This document shows, in pieces, positions 17,779-26,037 of a stretch of DNA of 64,000 bases. The number at the start of each line of letters is the position of its first letter. The first letter of the stretch is position 1. The DNA is from Streptomyces akebiae (GTDB lineage: Bacteria > Actinomycetota > Actinomycetes > Streptomycetales > Streptomycetaceae). The stretch is from positions 8,556,001 through 8,620,000 of the forward strand of contig NZ_CP080647.1 in the NCBI RefSeq assembly GCF_019599145.1, written 5' to 3'. A program made the translations under genes and the position numbers. The notes below the pieces were generated by a model. That model was not told the origin of the DNA and did not search any database. It was given only the letters and a program-made list of their open reading frames with translations.

Positions 17779-18211
17779 CACGTCCCCCACAAACCGTGCC
17801 CCCGCTGGAAACCGAACGGGCCGGTGCCCGTCGGCAGCCTTCGTCGAACCGCTGTGCCGCGGACGGGAGTTGCGCCGGTGCGTTGCTGCAGCCGTCCGAA
17901 GGTCGCACCTTGGGCATCGTACCTGCGGGTCGGTCGCCCTTCGAAGGGTGCCGCAACCCTCGTTCTCCGAGGTCGGGGCAGACGGGGCGCATTGCGGACG
18001 GTGACCGAGGGTGAAGGAATGGTGCCCCAGGAGTTCCGGAAAGCCGCGAAAAGGCAGAACGAAGCCCCCGATCACGGGGGAACAACCGGGGGCTTCGCGT
18101 ATGTGGGCGGTGTCGAATGACCGCACATTGAGAACGTAAGTCCTGTACGGCCCCCCGGTCAAGCCGAGTTGGGGCACTCGGGGAACTTCTCGGACGGCCG
18201 TCTTCACAAGT
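17779..18211. other. Intergenic region with a hairpin (18061-18096)
   Basis: No credible gene is seen. GAAGCCCCCG (18061-18070) pairs with CGGGGGCTTC (18087-18096) and is positioned to terminate the small kinase gene that ends at 18212. CCCTTCGAAGGG (17937-17948) is a perfect 12-bp palindrome upstream of the AAA+ gene and could be an operator. TACGAT on the minus strand (17914-17919) is a possible -10 box for that gene. Confidence 0.5.
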
Positions 18212-18865
18212 TCAGCACATTGCGGATGGCCCGTCACCCTGAGTGAGGTGAGGTGCCGATCCGGGAGTCGTCGCAGGTCCCGTGAGCACCTCGTACCCCT
18301 TGTTTCCCGGCCGAATCAGCAGATCGGCGAACGGCCGAGAAGGATCCTCGGCGAAATGCCGACGCTCCGCCCGGACCCAGCCGGCCCAGAAGTCGCCCTG
18401 TTCCGCCCCGTCCCGTTCCTGCCCCCGCGCCCAGGCCTCCCCTTCCGCCACCTCCATCCACGCCAGCCACGCCAGAAACGGCCGCAGCACCCGCCGGCCC
18501 GCGCCCACCCCCTCGACGACGACCACGGGCGCGCTCGGCAGCATGCGCGCCGGGCCGAAGCGGCGCTCCCGCCAGTCGTAGGGGGCATAGCGCGCGCTCC
18601 GCCCGTGGCGCAGCGGCTCGATCACCTGGTCCAGCAGGCGGTCCGTCCAGGCGAACAGTTCCTCGTGCGTGGCGATGTCGTCGAGGTGCAGCACGGGGGC
18701 GCCGCCGAGCGCGTCGGCCAGCCGCCCGGCGAAGGTGCTCTTCCCGGACCCGGCGTGCCCGTCGACGCCCACCAGCCGGACCGGCCCGCAGGAGGGCGGC
18801 AGCCGCCGCAGCCGGGCGGCGAGCTCGTCGACGGCGGGGTCCACGGGAGCGGGGGAGGCGTGCAT
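18212..18865 (-). CDS. Uridine-kinase-like P-loop kinase
   Basis: A 217-residue P-loop protein with Walker A VGVDGHAGSGKSTFAGRLAD (about 31-50), a following acidic DD (VLHLDDIATHEELF) and VVVVEGVGAGRRVLRPF, which together resemble uridine kinase/phosphoribulokinase-type small-molecule kinases. The phosphate acceptor is unknown. ATG 18865 has no clear ribosome-binding site, so leaderless or weak initiation is possible. It is divergent from the secreted C39-type gene. Confidence 0.78.
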   Translation of the reverse strand: MHASPAPVDPAVDELAARLRRLPPSCGPVRLVGVDGHAGSGKSTFAGRLADALGGAPVLHLDDIATHEELFAWTDRLLDQVIEPLRHGRSARYAPYDWRERRFGPARMLPSAPVVVVEGVGAGRRVLRPFLAWLAWMEVAEGEAWARGQERDGAEQGDFWAGWVRAERRHFAEDPSRPFADLLIRPGNKGYEVLTGPATTPGSAPHLTQGDGPSAMC

Positions 18866-19037
18866 ACATGGATTGAACACCGTGCCCCGCGGCCTCGGGT
18901 ACGCCACTGGTGTCGACCAATATTGGCGGGCGTGGCGCGGCGCGAGGTGCTGGCAGAAGTCGTTCCCCGGCGTCCATAGTGGGCGAACAGCCGTGCGTCT
19001 GAACCGTTCCTTCCGGACCACTGGGGGTCACCCACAG

Positions 19038-20423
19038 ATGACGAGCCTCTCCGAGCCGTCCCGCAGGACCGTCCTGACCGCAGCCGTCGCCACCACCGCC
19101 GCCGCGGCGGTCGGAGGAGCGACGCATCAGGCGGTCGCAGACACCACGAGCGGCCGGGGCGAAGCCCTCGTCCGCCCCGCGCGAGCACCGGAACGCTTCA
19201 CGGACTACCGCGCCTGGACCTCGTATCCCGACTGGTGCTCGGGCAGCGCCCGGGGCACCCTGGCGAAGGCGGGGACACGGCCGGGGCTGGTGATCGACAC
19301 CCCGCTCGGGACCGCCGACTACACCGATCCGCACACCGGGCGCACCGCCGCCTGGGAGTACGCGACCTGGACCTCCCCGGTCCACCGGCTCACGGTGCCC
19401 GCCACCGAGGCCATCGCGTCCTGGAACGCCCACACCCCCGAGGGCACCTGGATCGGGATCGAGTTGCGGGGTACGTACTCCGACGGCACCGACACGCCCT
19501 GGTACGTGCTCGGCCGGTGGGCGGCCGGGGACCGGGACATCAGACGCACGTCCGTCGACGACCAGAAGGACGGCCGGAGCAGCGTCTGGACGGACACCTT
19601 CGCGATCGACGACCCGGCGACCGGCCTGCGCCTGGCGTCGTACCGGCTGCGCCTGACCCTGTACCGCACGCCCGGCACCCGGCTCACCCCCACGGTCTGG
19701 CGGCTCGGCGCGATGGGCTCCGACGTCCCCGACCGCTTCACCGTCCCCGCCTCGACACCCGGCCTCGCCCGGGAGCTGGACGTCCCGCGCTACTCGCAGG
19801 AGATCCACAAGGGCCAGTACCCCGAGTACGACAACGGGGGCGAGGCCTGGTGCAGCCCCACCTCGTCGCAGATGGTCATAGAGTTCTGGGGCCGGAAGCC
19901 CACCGCCGCCGACCTGGCCTGGGTCGACCCGGCGTTCGCGGACCCGCAGGTGTGCCACGCGGCGCGGTTCACCTTCGACTACCAGTACGAGGGATGCGGC
20001 AACTGGCCCTTCAACGCCGCGTACGCCGCCACCTACAAGGACATCCAGGGCGTGGTGACCCGGCTGGGCTCGCTCACCGACCTGGAGACGCTGATCGCGG
20101 CGGGGATCCCGGCGATCACCTCCCAGTCGTTCCTGGCGGAGGAGCTGACGGGCGCGGGATACGGCACCGCCGGGCATCTGATGACGGTGGTCGGCTTCAC
20201 CGCCGACGGCGACGTCATCGCCAACGACCCGAACTCGCCGACCAACGAGGCGGTGCGCCGGGTCTACCGGCGGCGCGAGTGGGAGAACATCTGGCTGCGG
20301 ACCAAGCGGTACAACGCCGCCGGCAAGGTCGTCTCCGGCACCGGTGGCGTCTGCTACCTGTACTTCCCGGCGCGTCCCACGGCCCGCCAGCGCGCGGCGC
20401 TCTCGGCGGTGGGCATCCGCTGA
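19038..20423 (+). CDS. Secreted C39-like peptidase family protein
   Basis: A 461-residue exported protein with a twin-arginine-type leader (PSRRTVLTAAVATTAAAAVG, about 8-27). A beta-rich N-terminal region (about 50-240) precedes a Peptidase_C39_2 domain (about 253-450). The papain-like Cys is in EAWCSPTSSQMVIEFWGRKP and the His in AGYGTAGHLMTVVGFTADGD, followed by VIANDPNSPTNEAV with the Asp/Asn position. Bacterial members with this layout are common in Streptomyces secretomes; target proteins are not known. It is unlinked to any bacteriocin transporter, unlike classical C39 peptidases. Confidence 0.82.
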   Translation: MTSLSEPSRRTVLTAAVATTAAAAVGGATHQAVADTTSGRGEALVRPARAPERFTDYRAWTSYPDWCSGSARGTLAKAGTRPGLVIDTPLGTADYTDPHTGRTAAWEYATWTSPVHRLTVPATEAIASWNAHTPEGTWIGIELRGTYSDGTDTPWYVLGRWAAGDRDIRRTSVDDQKDGRSSVWTDTFAIDDPATGLRLASYRLRLTLYRTPGTRLTPTVWRLGAMGSDVPDRFTVPASTPGLARELDVPRYSQEIHKGQYPEYDNGGEAWCSPTSSQMVIEFWGRKPTAADLAWVDPAFADPQVCHAARFTFDYQYEGCGNWPFNAAYAATYKDIQGVVTRLGSLTDLETLIAAGIPAITSQSFLAEELTGAGYGTAGHLMTVVGFTADGDVIANDPNSPTNEAVRRVYRRREWENIWLRTKRYNAAGKVVSGTGGVCYLYFPARPTARQRAALSAVGIR

Positions 20424-20571
20424 CGGAGCGGGTCACGCGCGGCGCGGCTCCCGGACGGCGGGGGCCGCGCCGATGTGTGACCAAGGTCTCGGCCGCGAAC
20501 CGCCCATGCGGTGGCAAGGTGGACGGGCGGTGGGGGAGCCCACCGCACACCGATCACACCAGCGAGCTGCC

Positions 20572-20718
20572 ATGACCGCGACCTCCGCCACCGCCACCCG
20601 CGTCCGGACCCGCACGGGCGGGCCCGAGGACGACGGCCCGAAGATCGTCGAGCATGTGATGGGCTGGACCCTGGTCGTGGTCGTCGCGATGCTGGTGGCC
20701 CAGCTGGGTCTGCTGTGA
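20572..20718 (+). CDS. SCO1431-family small membrane protein
   Basis: A 48-residue protein: a Thr/Arg-rich N-terminus with RTGGPEDDGPKIVEHVMGW, then one hydrophobic helix (WTLVVVVAMLVAQLGLL) ending at the C-terminus, typical of a tail-anchored micro-protein. It matches from memory the small family named after S. coelicolor SCO1431, and the surrounding order agrees. No function is known. It lies 148 bases after the C39-like gene and before the TetR gene. Confidence 0.8.
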   Translation: MTATSATATRVRTRTGGPEDDGPKIVEHVMGWTLVVVVAMLVAQLGLL

Positions 20719-20821
20719 CCTGATCCGCCGGTCGATTCTGTCGATCAGAGTCGAACAAGCTGGTGGTGAGGGTCTGTCATACTGCGGTTGTCCCGCTGGC
20801 AGTTGGAGACCAGGACCGAAA

Positions 20822-21481
20822 TTGAATAGCAGTCAACAGCGTGGAGTCGAACCGCCGCGGGCCCGCGGCACCGACCGTTCGCTGGCGCGCCGCGCCGAAC
20901 TCATCTCCATCGGGCGCAAGTTGTTCGCCGACACCTCCTACGACACGTTGTCGATGGACGACATCGCGCGACAGGCGCATGTGGCCAAGGGACTGATCTA
21001 CTACTACTTCAAGTCCAAGCGCGGCTACTACCTCGCGATCGTCGAGGACTCGGTGGCCGATCTGATCACGTTCGCGGCGAGTGGTCTCCAACTGCCGCCC
21101 GTGGAAAGGGTCCACCGGACCATAGACTGCTATCTGCGGTACGCGGAGGACAACCAGGCCGCCTACCGCACGATCGTCAGTGGCGGTGTCGGTTTCGACA
21201 CCCAGGTGCACGCCATCCGGGACGGCGTCCGCGAGGCGATCGTCGCCACCATCGCCGAGGGCGCGTACGGCAGGACCGACATCGAACCGGTCGCCCGCAT
21301 GGGCCTGTTCGGCTGGGTGTGCGCGGTCGAGGGTGCCACCCTCGACTGGATCGACCGCCCGGAACTGCCCCGCGACACCATGCGCGACCTGCTCGTCAAG
21401 ATGCTGGGCGGCTCGCTGCGCGCCATCGAGGAACTCGCGCCGGCCTATCTCGCGCCGGAGCCGGCCCGCCGGGACACTTGA
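20822..21481 (+). CDS. TetR family transcriptional regulator
   Basis: A 219-residue regulator with the TetR helix-turn-helix at about 24-70 (TLSMDDIARQAHVAKGLIYY, then YFKSKRGYYLAIVED) and a helical ligand/dimer domain behind it. The only in-frame start before the HTH is TTG at 20822, with AGGA about ten bases upstream; no ATG or GTG fits. A -10-like CATACT (20778-20783) lies upstream. It converges on the chitinase gene, and the acyl-CoA dehydrogenase promoter 1.5 kb away carries a TetR-type palindrome, but whether this regulator uses that site is unknown. Confidence 0.85.
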   Translation: MNSSQQRGVEPPRARGTDRSLARRAELISIGRKLFADTSYDTLSMDDIARQAHVAKGLIYYYFKSKRGYYLAIVEDSVADLITFAASGLQLPPVERVHRTIDCYLRYAEDNQAAYRTIVSGGVGFDTQVHAIRDGVREAIVATIAEGAYGRTDIEPVARMGLFGWVCAVEGATLDWIDRPELPRDTMRDLLVKMLGGSLRAIEELAPAYLAPEPARRDT

Positions 21482-21566
21482 TCGCCTCGCGCGCCCCCGG
21501 CAAGCGGGAGCGCACGCGGGTGGGGGTCCGCCGACCGACCCCCACCCCGGTCCCCCGTCGCGGTGG

Positions 21567-22814
21567 TTACTTGATCGCCTTGATCAGCTCACCGTCGGCG
21601 GTGTCGCCGCTCAACTCCCAGAAGAAGGTGCCGCCGAGGCCCTGTGCGTCCTTGTACGCCATCTTCCCCTTGATGGTCCGCGGGGTGTCGTAACTCCACC
21701 AGTCGTCACCGCACTTGGCGTACGCCGTGCCGCCGACGATCCCGTTGGCCGGGCAGGTCTCCTTGAGCACCTTGTAGTCCTCGTAGCCCGCCTCGTACGT
21801 TCCCGCCGCCGGGCCGGTCGCCGTGCCGCCGGGCGCCGACCGGGTGACCCCGGTCCAGCCGCGGCCGTAGAAGCCGATGCCGAGCAGCAGCTTGGAGGAC
21901 GGGATGCCGAGGCCCTTCAGCTTCCGGATGGTGGCGGCGGTGTTGAAGTGCTTGTCGGCGATGCCCGGGTAGGGGTACAGCGGCGAGTGCGGGGCGGTGG
22001 TCGAGTCCCACGCGCCGAAGTAGTCGTACGTCATCGGGTTGTACCAGTCGACGTACTTCGCGGCGCCCGCGTAGTCCGCCGCGTCGATCTTGCCGCCGGG
22101 CTTGGCGTCGGCCGTGATCGCCGCGGTGACGAGCTCCTTCTTGCCGAATCGTTTGCGCAGTGCGGCCATCAGGTCCTCGAAGGCCTCGCTGCCGCTGGTG
22201 TCGCAGGTGAGGCCGCAGGCGTTGGGGTACTCCCAGTCGATGTCGATCCCGTCGAAGACCTCCTTCCACCTGGAGTTCTCGACGAGGTCGTAGCAGGAGT
22301 TCGCGAAGGCCTCCGGGTCCTTCGCCGCCTCACCGAAGCCGCCGGACCAGGTCCAGCCGCCGAACGACCACACGATCTTGAGGTTCGGGTGCAGCTTCTT
22401 CAACTTGAGCAGCTGGTTGAAGTTGCCGCTCAGCGGCTGGTCCGCGGTGTCCGCGACGCCGTCCACGGACTCCTCGGCGGTGAAGGGCTTGTCGGTGTCC
22501 GCCCAGGCGTCGCCGAGGGCGCACTTGCCGTCGACGACGTTCCCGAAGGCGTAGTTGATGTGCGTGAGCTTCTTCGCCGAGCCGGACGTCTCGATGTTCT
22601 TGACGTAGTACTTGCGGCCGTAGATGCCCCAGTCGATGAAGTAGCCGACGACCTTGGACCGGGCGGCACTGGGCGCGGGTTGCTGGGAGTCGGGCTTCGC
22701 GGACGTGGCGGTCGCGGTGCCCGCTCCGGCGAGGAGCCCGGCGCCGAGGGCGGCGCAACACGTGGCGGCGACGAGCGTCCTGACGGGGACGCGGGGGCTG
22801 TGCGGTCTGAGCAT
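21567..22814 (-). CDS. Secreted GH18 chitinase, catalytic domain only
   Basis: A 415-residue exported chitinase cleaving beta-1,4-N-acetylglucosamine chains with retention. The signal peptide spans about 1-38 (RTLVAATCCAALGAGLLAGA). The GH18 barrel includes KIVWSFGGWTWSGGF (the SxGG motif) and the catalytic DGIDIDWEYP with Glu195 as acid, then VTAAITAD and YNPMTYDYFGAW. No chitin-binding or fibronectin module is present, so soluble oligomers may be preferred. Position and neighbours match S. coelicolor chiD (SCO1429) from memory. GGAG precedes ATG 22814. It is driven by the DasR-type promoter at 22909-22940, tying it to N-acetylglucosamine-controlled chitin use. Confidence 0.93.
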   Translation of the reverse strand: MLRPHSPRVPVRTLVAATCCAALGAGLLAGAGTATATSAKPDSQQPAPSAARSKVVGYFIDWGIYGRKYYVKNIETSGSAKKLTHINYAFGNVVDGKCALGDAWADTDKPFTAEESVDGVADTADQPLSGNFNQLLKLKKLHPNLKIVWSFGGWTWSGGFGEAAKDPEAFANSCYDLVENSRWKEVFDGIDIDWEYPNACGLTCDTSGSEAFEDLMAALRKRFGKKELVTAAITADAKPGGKIDAADYAGAAKYVDWYNPMTYDYFGAWDSTTAPHSPLYPYPGIADKHFNTAATIRKLKGLGIPSSKLLLGIGFYGRGWTGVTRSAPGGTATGPAAGTYEAGYEDYKVLKETCPANGIVGGTAYAKCGDDWWSYDTPRTIKGKMAYKDAQGLGGTFFWELSGDTADGELIKAIK

Positions 22815-22908
22815 CGTGACTCCGGGGGAGGGGAGCGAGGCGGGGAGGGGGTGCTGCCTGGACCTGCTGTGCCGATGGCATGAACGCGATGTCGCGTTGT
22901 TGGGGGAG

Positions 22909-22940
22909 AACGTAGAGGACTAGACCACTGGGGTCAATGG
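22909..22940 (-). promoter_or_regulatory. Chitinase promoter with DasR-like operator
   Basis: On the minus strand, TTGACC (22932-22937) and TACGTT (22909-22914) are spaced 17 bases apart and flank AGTGGTCTAGTCC, close to the DasR consensus and to the 12-base repeats of Streptomyces chitinase promoters. Transcription would start about 90 bases before the chitinase ATG. DasR would repress until glucosamine-phosphate is present. Confidence 0.8.
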
Positions 22941-22988
22941 TTCGGACCAATTCCGGGCCGGGTGCGGCGGTCGCCGAATGTGTCCTAA

Positions 22989-23002
22989 TGAACGGTCGTT
23001 AA
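22989..23002. promoter_or_regulatory. TetR-type palindrome before acyl-CoA dehydrogenase
   Basis: TGAACGGTCGTTAA is a near-perfect inverted repeat (AACG...CGTT core) lying just upstream of a -10-like CATACT (23029-23034) for the dehydrogenase. AACG/CGTT cores are typical of TetR regulators of acyl-CoA metabolism. The remainder of 22815-23171 has no gene. Confidence 0.45.
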
Positions 23003-23171
23003 CTGGTGACTGGCTGCTCCGGATCGGGCATACTCCAAGCGCCACCGCCGCTGATCAGCGGCTTCCGTGATCCGGAGGAGGACCATCGGCTGTGGCACGT
23101 GAGACCCGGCGGCGCCACCTCATCCCCGGTGTGTGTCCGCCGCAGTGCCCGACAGGGAGGAGAGCGTCGAC

Positions 23172-24350
23172 ATGCCCGACCGCGCCGCGCAGCCGGTGGA
23201 CCGTCAACTGCCCACGGAAGAGGCCCGGGATCTGATCTCGCTCGTCCGTGAGATCGCGCAGCGAGAGATCGCCCCGCACGCGGCCGAGGAGGAGGACGCC
23301 GGCCGCTTCCCTCGTGAACTCTTCGGCCTGCTCTCCGAGTCGGGACTGCTCGGCCTGCCGTACGACGCGGAACACGGCGGTGGAGACCAGCCGTACGAGG
23401 TCTATCTGCAGGCGCTGGAAGAGCTGGCGACGGCACGTCTCACCGTCGGCCTCGGGGTCAGCGTCCACACCCTCGCCTGCCACGCCCTCGCCAACTACGG
23501 CACCAAGGAGCAGCAGATCGAGCATCTGACGGCGATGCTCGGCGGCCGTCTGCTCGGTGCGTACTGCCTCTCCGAGCCCTCGTCCGGCTCGGACGCCGCG
23601 TCCCTGCGGACCAAGGCCGTCCGCGACGGCGAGGACTGGGTGATCAGCGGCACCAAGGCCTGGATCACTCACGGCGGCATCGCGGACTTCTACACGGTGA
23701 TGGCCCGCACGGGCGGCGAGGGCTCCGGTTCCCGGGGCATCACGGCCTTCCTGGTGCCGGGTGACGCCGAGGGCCTGAGCGCCGCGGCACCCGAGAAGAA
23801 GATGGGCATGAAGGGCTCACCCACCGCGCAGCTCCACTTCGACGGGGTGCGCGTCGCCGACAGCCGGCGCATCGGCGAGGAGGGCCAGGGCTTCGCGATC
23901 GCCCTGTCCGCGCTCGACTCCGGGCGCCTCGGCATCGCGGCCTGCGCGATCGGCGTGGCCCAGGCGGCACTGGACGAAGCGGTCGCCTACGCCACCGGGC
24001 GGCAGCAGTTCGGACGGCCGATCTCCGACTTCCAGGGGCTGCGCTTCATGCTCGCGGACATGGCGACACAGGTGGAGGCGGGCCGCGCGCTCTACCTCTC
24101 CGCCGCGCGGCTGCGCGACGCGGGCAGGCCGTTCTCCAAGCAGGCGGCCATGGCGAAGCTGCTGTGCACCGACGCCGCGATGAAGGTCACCACGGACGCC
24201 GTCCAGATCCTCGGCGGATACGGATACACGGCGGACTTCCCCACCGAGCGGTACATGCGCGAGGCCAAGGTGCTCCAGATCGTCGAGGGCACCAATCAGA
24301 TCCAGCGGATGGTCATCGCCCGTCACCTCGCGGGGCCCGAGTCACGCTGA
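23172..24350 (+). CDS. Acyl-CoA dehydrogenase
   Basis: A 392-residue FAD flavoenzyme that oxidises acyl-CoA to enoyl-CoA, passing electrons to ETF. Landmarks: GAYCLSEPSSGSDAASL (acyl/FAD contact, about 128-144), the substrate/FAD loop with KMGMKGSPTAQLHFDGVRV, GRQQFGRPISDFQGLRFMLA and the C-terminal VEGTNQIQRMVIAR whose Glu is the catalytic base position in short- and medium-chain members. ILGGYGYTADFPTERYMREA is also typical. Chain specificity (short/branched or medium) is not decidable. ATG 23172 follows AGGGAGGAG by nine bases. Its 3' end overlaps a small opposite-strand gene. Confidence 0.93.
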   Translation: MPDRAAQPVDRQLPTEEARDLISLVREIAQREIAPHAAEEEDAGRFPRELFGLLSESGLLGLPYDAEHGGGDQPYEVYLQALEELATARLTVGLGVSVHTLACHALANYGTKEQQIEHLTAMLGGRLLGAYCLSEPSSGSDAASLRTKAVRDGEDWVISGTKAWITHGGIADFYTVMARTGGEGSGSRGITAFLVPGDAEGLSAAAPEKKMGMKGSPTAQLHFDGVRVADSRRIGEEGQGFAIALSALDSGRLGIAACAIGVAQAALDEAVAYATGRQQFGRPISDFQGLRFMLADMATQVEAGRALYLSAARLRDAGRPFSKQAAMAKLLCTDAAMKVTTDAVQILGGYGYTADFPTERYMREAKVLQIVEGTNQIQRMVIARHLAGPESR

Positions 24351-24612
24351 ACGAACCACGGAAGAAGTCGGGCGCCGCGAAGGGGTCCGTGGGGGTGCCG
24401 AACTGGTCGAGGCCGCTCGGCGGCGTCGCCAGTCGCACCCACTCCGGATCGTGACGCCCCGGCAGGGTGCGGCCCCGGTCGGCCCAAGTGCGCATCAGCG
24501 CCCGGTAGATGGGCGGGTCCTGATGCTGGGCCGACCCTTGCGGAAGCGATTCTGCCGAAGCCGGCACGAAGATGTGACGCCGACTCCCGGTCACCGAAAA
24601 AGTTGGGGTCAT
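24313..24612 (-). CDS. Small conserved-looking protein overlapping the dehydrogenase 3' end
   Basis: A 99-residue reading frame. From about residue 30 it has strongly GC-rich third positions and a protein-like block (DPPIYRALMRTWADRGRTLP and GRHDPEWVRLATPP), resembling short Streptomyces proteins of unknown function I recall with a PPIYRAL...GRTLPGRxDxEW pattern. The last 38 bases overlap the antisense end of the acyl-CoA dehydrogenase gene. The N-terminal 25 residues are less convincing and no ribosome-binding site precedes ATG 24612, so a later GTG start is possible. No domain or function is recognised. Confidence 0.5.
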   Translation of the reverse strand: MTPTFSVTGSRRHIFVPASAESLPQGSAQHQDPPIYRALMRTWADRGRTLPGRHDPEWVRLATPPSGLDQFGTPTDPFAAPDFFRGSFSVTRAPRGDGR

Positions 24613-24746
24613 ACCGGGACAACGCGCACGAGGGCGAGCCGGTCACCGTTCCCGGGAATCGTGTCTGAGTTCGCGCCGGAACCGAACGGGGCAGGACGGG
24701 CCCGCCCCGCCGGGCGCGGAGGTGGTGGGCCGAACCGGGCCCGGAA

Positions 24747-25205
24747 TCAGGCGGCTTGACGCTGATCGGCCTGGCGCTGATCGGGCTGCTGACGCCGCAT
24801 CACCGGCACGCGCATCGGGCGCGAGCCCGGGCCGCCGACGTGCGAGAAGGGCTGGGTCCGCCAGTCCAGGCCCTGAGGGAGCGTCAACAGAAGCGCGGTG
24901 TCCTGCTCCTGCGGCTCCACGGACTCGTCCGCCGACCGGGCCTCGCTCGCCGAACGACCGGTGCCGGCGCAGGCCGTGAGCCCGAACGGGTTCCACGGCG
25001 ACACGACGCGCGCGTGCTCGGGCAGGCTGTCCTCGTCGGACAGCAGCGCGATGGGCTGAGCGCAGTCCGGGCAGATCACCCGGTACATCTCGAAGGTGTC
25101 GTACGCGTCGAACTCGTCGTCCGGTTCGACGCCCTCCGGCTCGGGTTCGACGACCGCCTGGAGACGCTTGGGTGCGGTACGACCAGGGCGCTTAAGACTC
25201 TGCAT
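24747..25205 (-). CDS. Hypothetical protein with CPDC motif
   Basis: A 152-residue acidic, largely unstructured-looking protein. After an acidic stretch (EPEPEGVEPDDEFDAYDTFE) comes YRVICPDCAQPIALLSDEDS, a half zinc-ribbon (CxxC), with one further Cys in LTACAGTGRS. A second CxxC is absent, so zinc binding alone is uncertain. The C-terminus ends in short Gln/Arg/Asp repeats (QQPDQRQADQRQAA). GGGGGAG precedes the ATG. It is divergent from an Lrp regulator across 268 bp. I do not recognise a function; it looks Streptomyces-specific. Confidence 0.65.
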   Translation of the reverse strand: MQSLKRPGRTAPKRLQAVVEPEPEGVEPDDEFDAYDTFEMYRVICPDCAQPIALLSDEDSLPEHARVVSPWNPFGLTACAGTGRSASEARSADESVEPQEQDTALLLTLPQGLDWRTQPFSHVGGPGSRPMRVPVMRRQQPDQRQADQRQAA

Positions 25206-25459
25206 GGGATTCTCCCCCTCGGGCTGGGCCGTGAAGGCACTGCGGCCTCGACCACAGCAAGCACTTCCCGCCCCGTCTCGGCGGTAATCACGAGATCATC
25301 ACGAAGCCTGTTCGGGTGCTGTGGTCTTCGTCACATGCCGCTCGCAGGTGCCCCACATGGTCCGGCTGTCACCCGTATGGCGCACAGGTGGCTCTCAGGC
25401 ACATCACGAAGCGGGTATGACCTGCGCCGCTCAGGTATCGGAGGAGATCAAGCGCCCTG

Positions 25460-25473
25460 TAGGTTCTTGCGCC
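25460..25473 (+). promoter_or_regulatory. Possible leaderless promoter of Lrp gene
   Basis: A -10 box TAGGTT (25460-25465) ends eight bases before the Lrp ATG, and no Shine-Dalgarno lies between. This is the spacing expected when transcription starts at the A of ATG. No good -35 is visible at 17-19 bases upstream. Confidence 0.45.
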
Positions 25474-25914
25474 ATGGAGGAGCTGGACCGACAGATCGTG
25501 CAGCTGCTCGTCGCGGACGGGCGGATGAGCTACACCGACCTGGGCAAGGCCACGGGCCTGTCCACGTCGGCGGTGCATCAGCGTGTGCGCCGACTCGAGC
25601 AGCGTGGCGTCATCCGGGGCTATGCCGCGGTCGTGGACCCGGAGGCCGTGGGGCTGCCGATGACCGCGTTCATCTCGGTCAAACCGTTCGACCCCAGCGC
25701 CCCCGACGACATCGCCGAACGCCTCGCCGGCGTCCCGGAGATCGAGGCCTGCCACAGCGTCGCCGGCGACGAGAACTACATTCTCAAGGTCCGCGTGGCG
25801 ACCCCGCACGAGCTGGAGGAACTCCTCGCGAGACTGCGCTCCCTCGCGGGCGTCTCGACCCGCACGACCGTGGTCCTGTCGACCCCGTACGAGGCCAGGC
25901 CCCCGAGGATCTGA
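25474..25914 (+). CDS. Lrp/AsnC family transcriptional regulator
   Basis: A 146-residue regulator with an N-terminal HTH (MEELDRQIVQLLVADGRMSY, then LGKATGLSTSAVHQRVRRLE) and a C-terminal RAM/AsnC domain (about 65-140) with the GDENYILKVRV loop that binds amino-acid ligands at the dimer interface. It would act as an octameric or dimeric feast/famine regulator. It may be translated from a leaderless transcript. The next gene on the strand, an amidohydrolase, starts 123 bases later and could be a target, though sequence does not show this. Confidence 0.9.
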   Translation: MEELDRQIVQLLVADGRMSYTDLGKATGLSTSAVHQRVRRLEQRGVIRGYAAVVDPEAVGLPMTAFISVKPFDPSAPDDIAERLAGVPEIEACHSVAGDENYILKVRVATPHELEELLARLRSLAGVSTRTTVVLSTPYEARPPRI

Positions 25915-26037
25915 CGGCCGTTCGCCGCTGTGGTCGGTCGTTGCGCGGGCGGAACGGTGGGCGCGGCGGCGGCACCGGGTGCCCCGGAACCGCGGCCCTG
26001 GTGCAACGCGGCGGCCGGCACACGCAAGACTGTCCCC

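Noticed and set aside
16117..18120. A 667-codon plus-strand frame
   Set aside because: It is opposite the AAA+ ATPase, whose Walker motifs are clear; no domain in the shadow frame.
18109..18180. Possible tRNA between the AAA+ and kinase genes
   Set aside because: No cloverleaf, T-loop GGTTCGA motif or acceptor pairing could be found on either strand.
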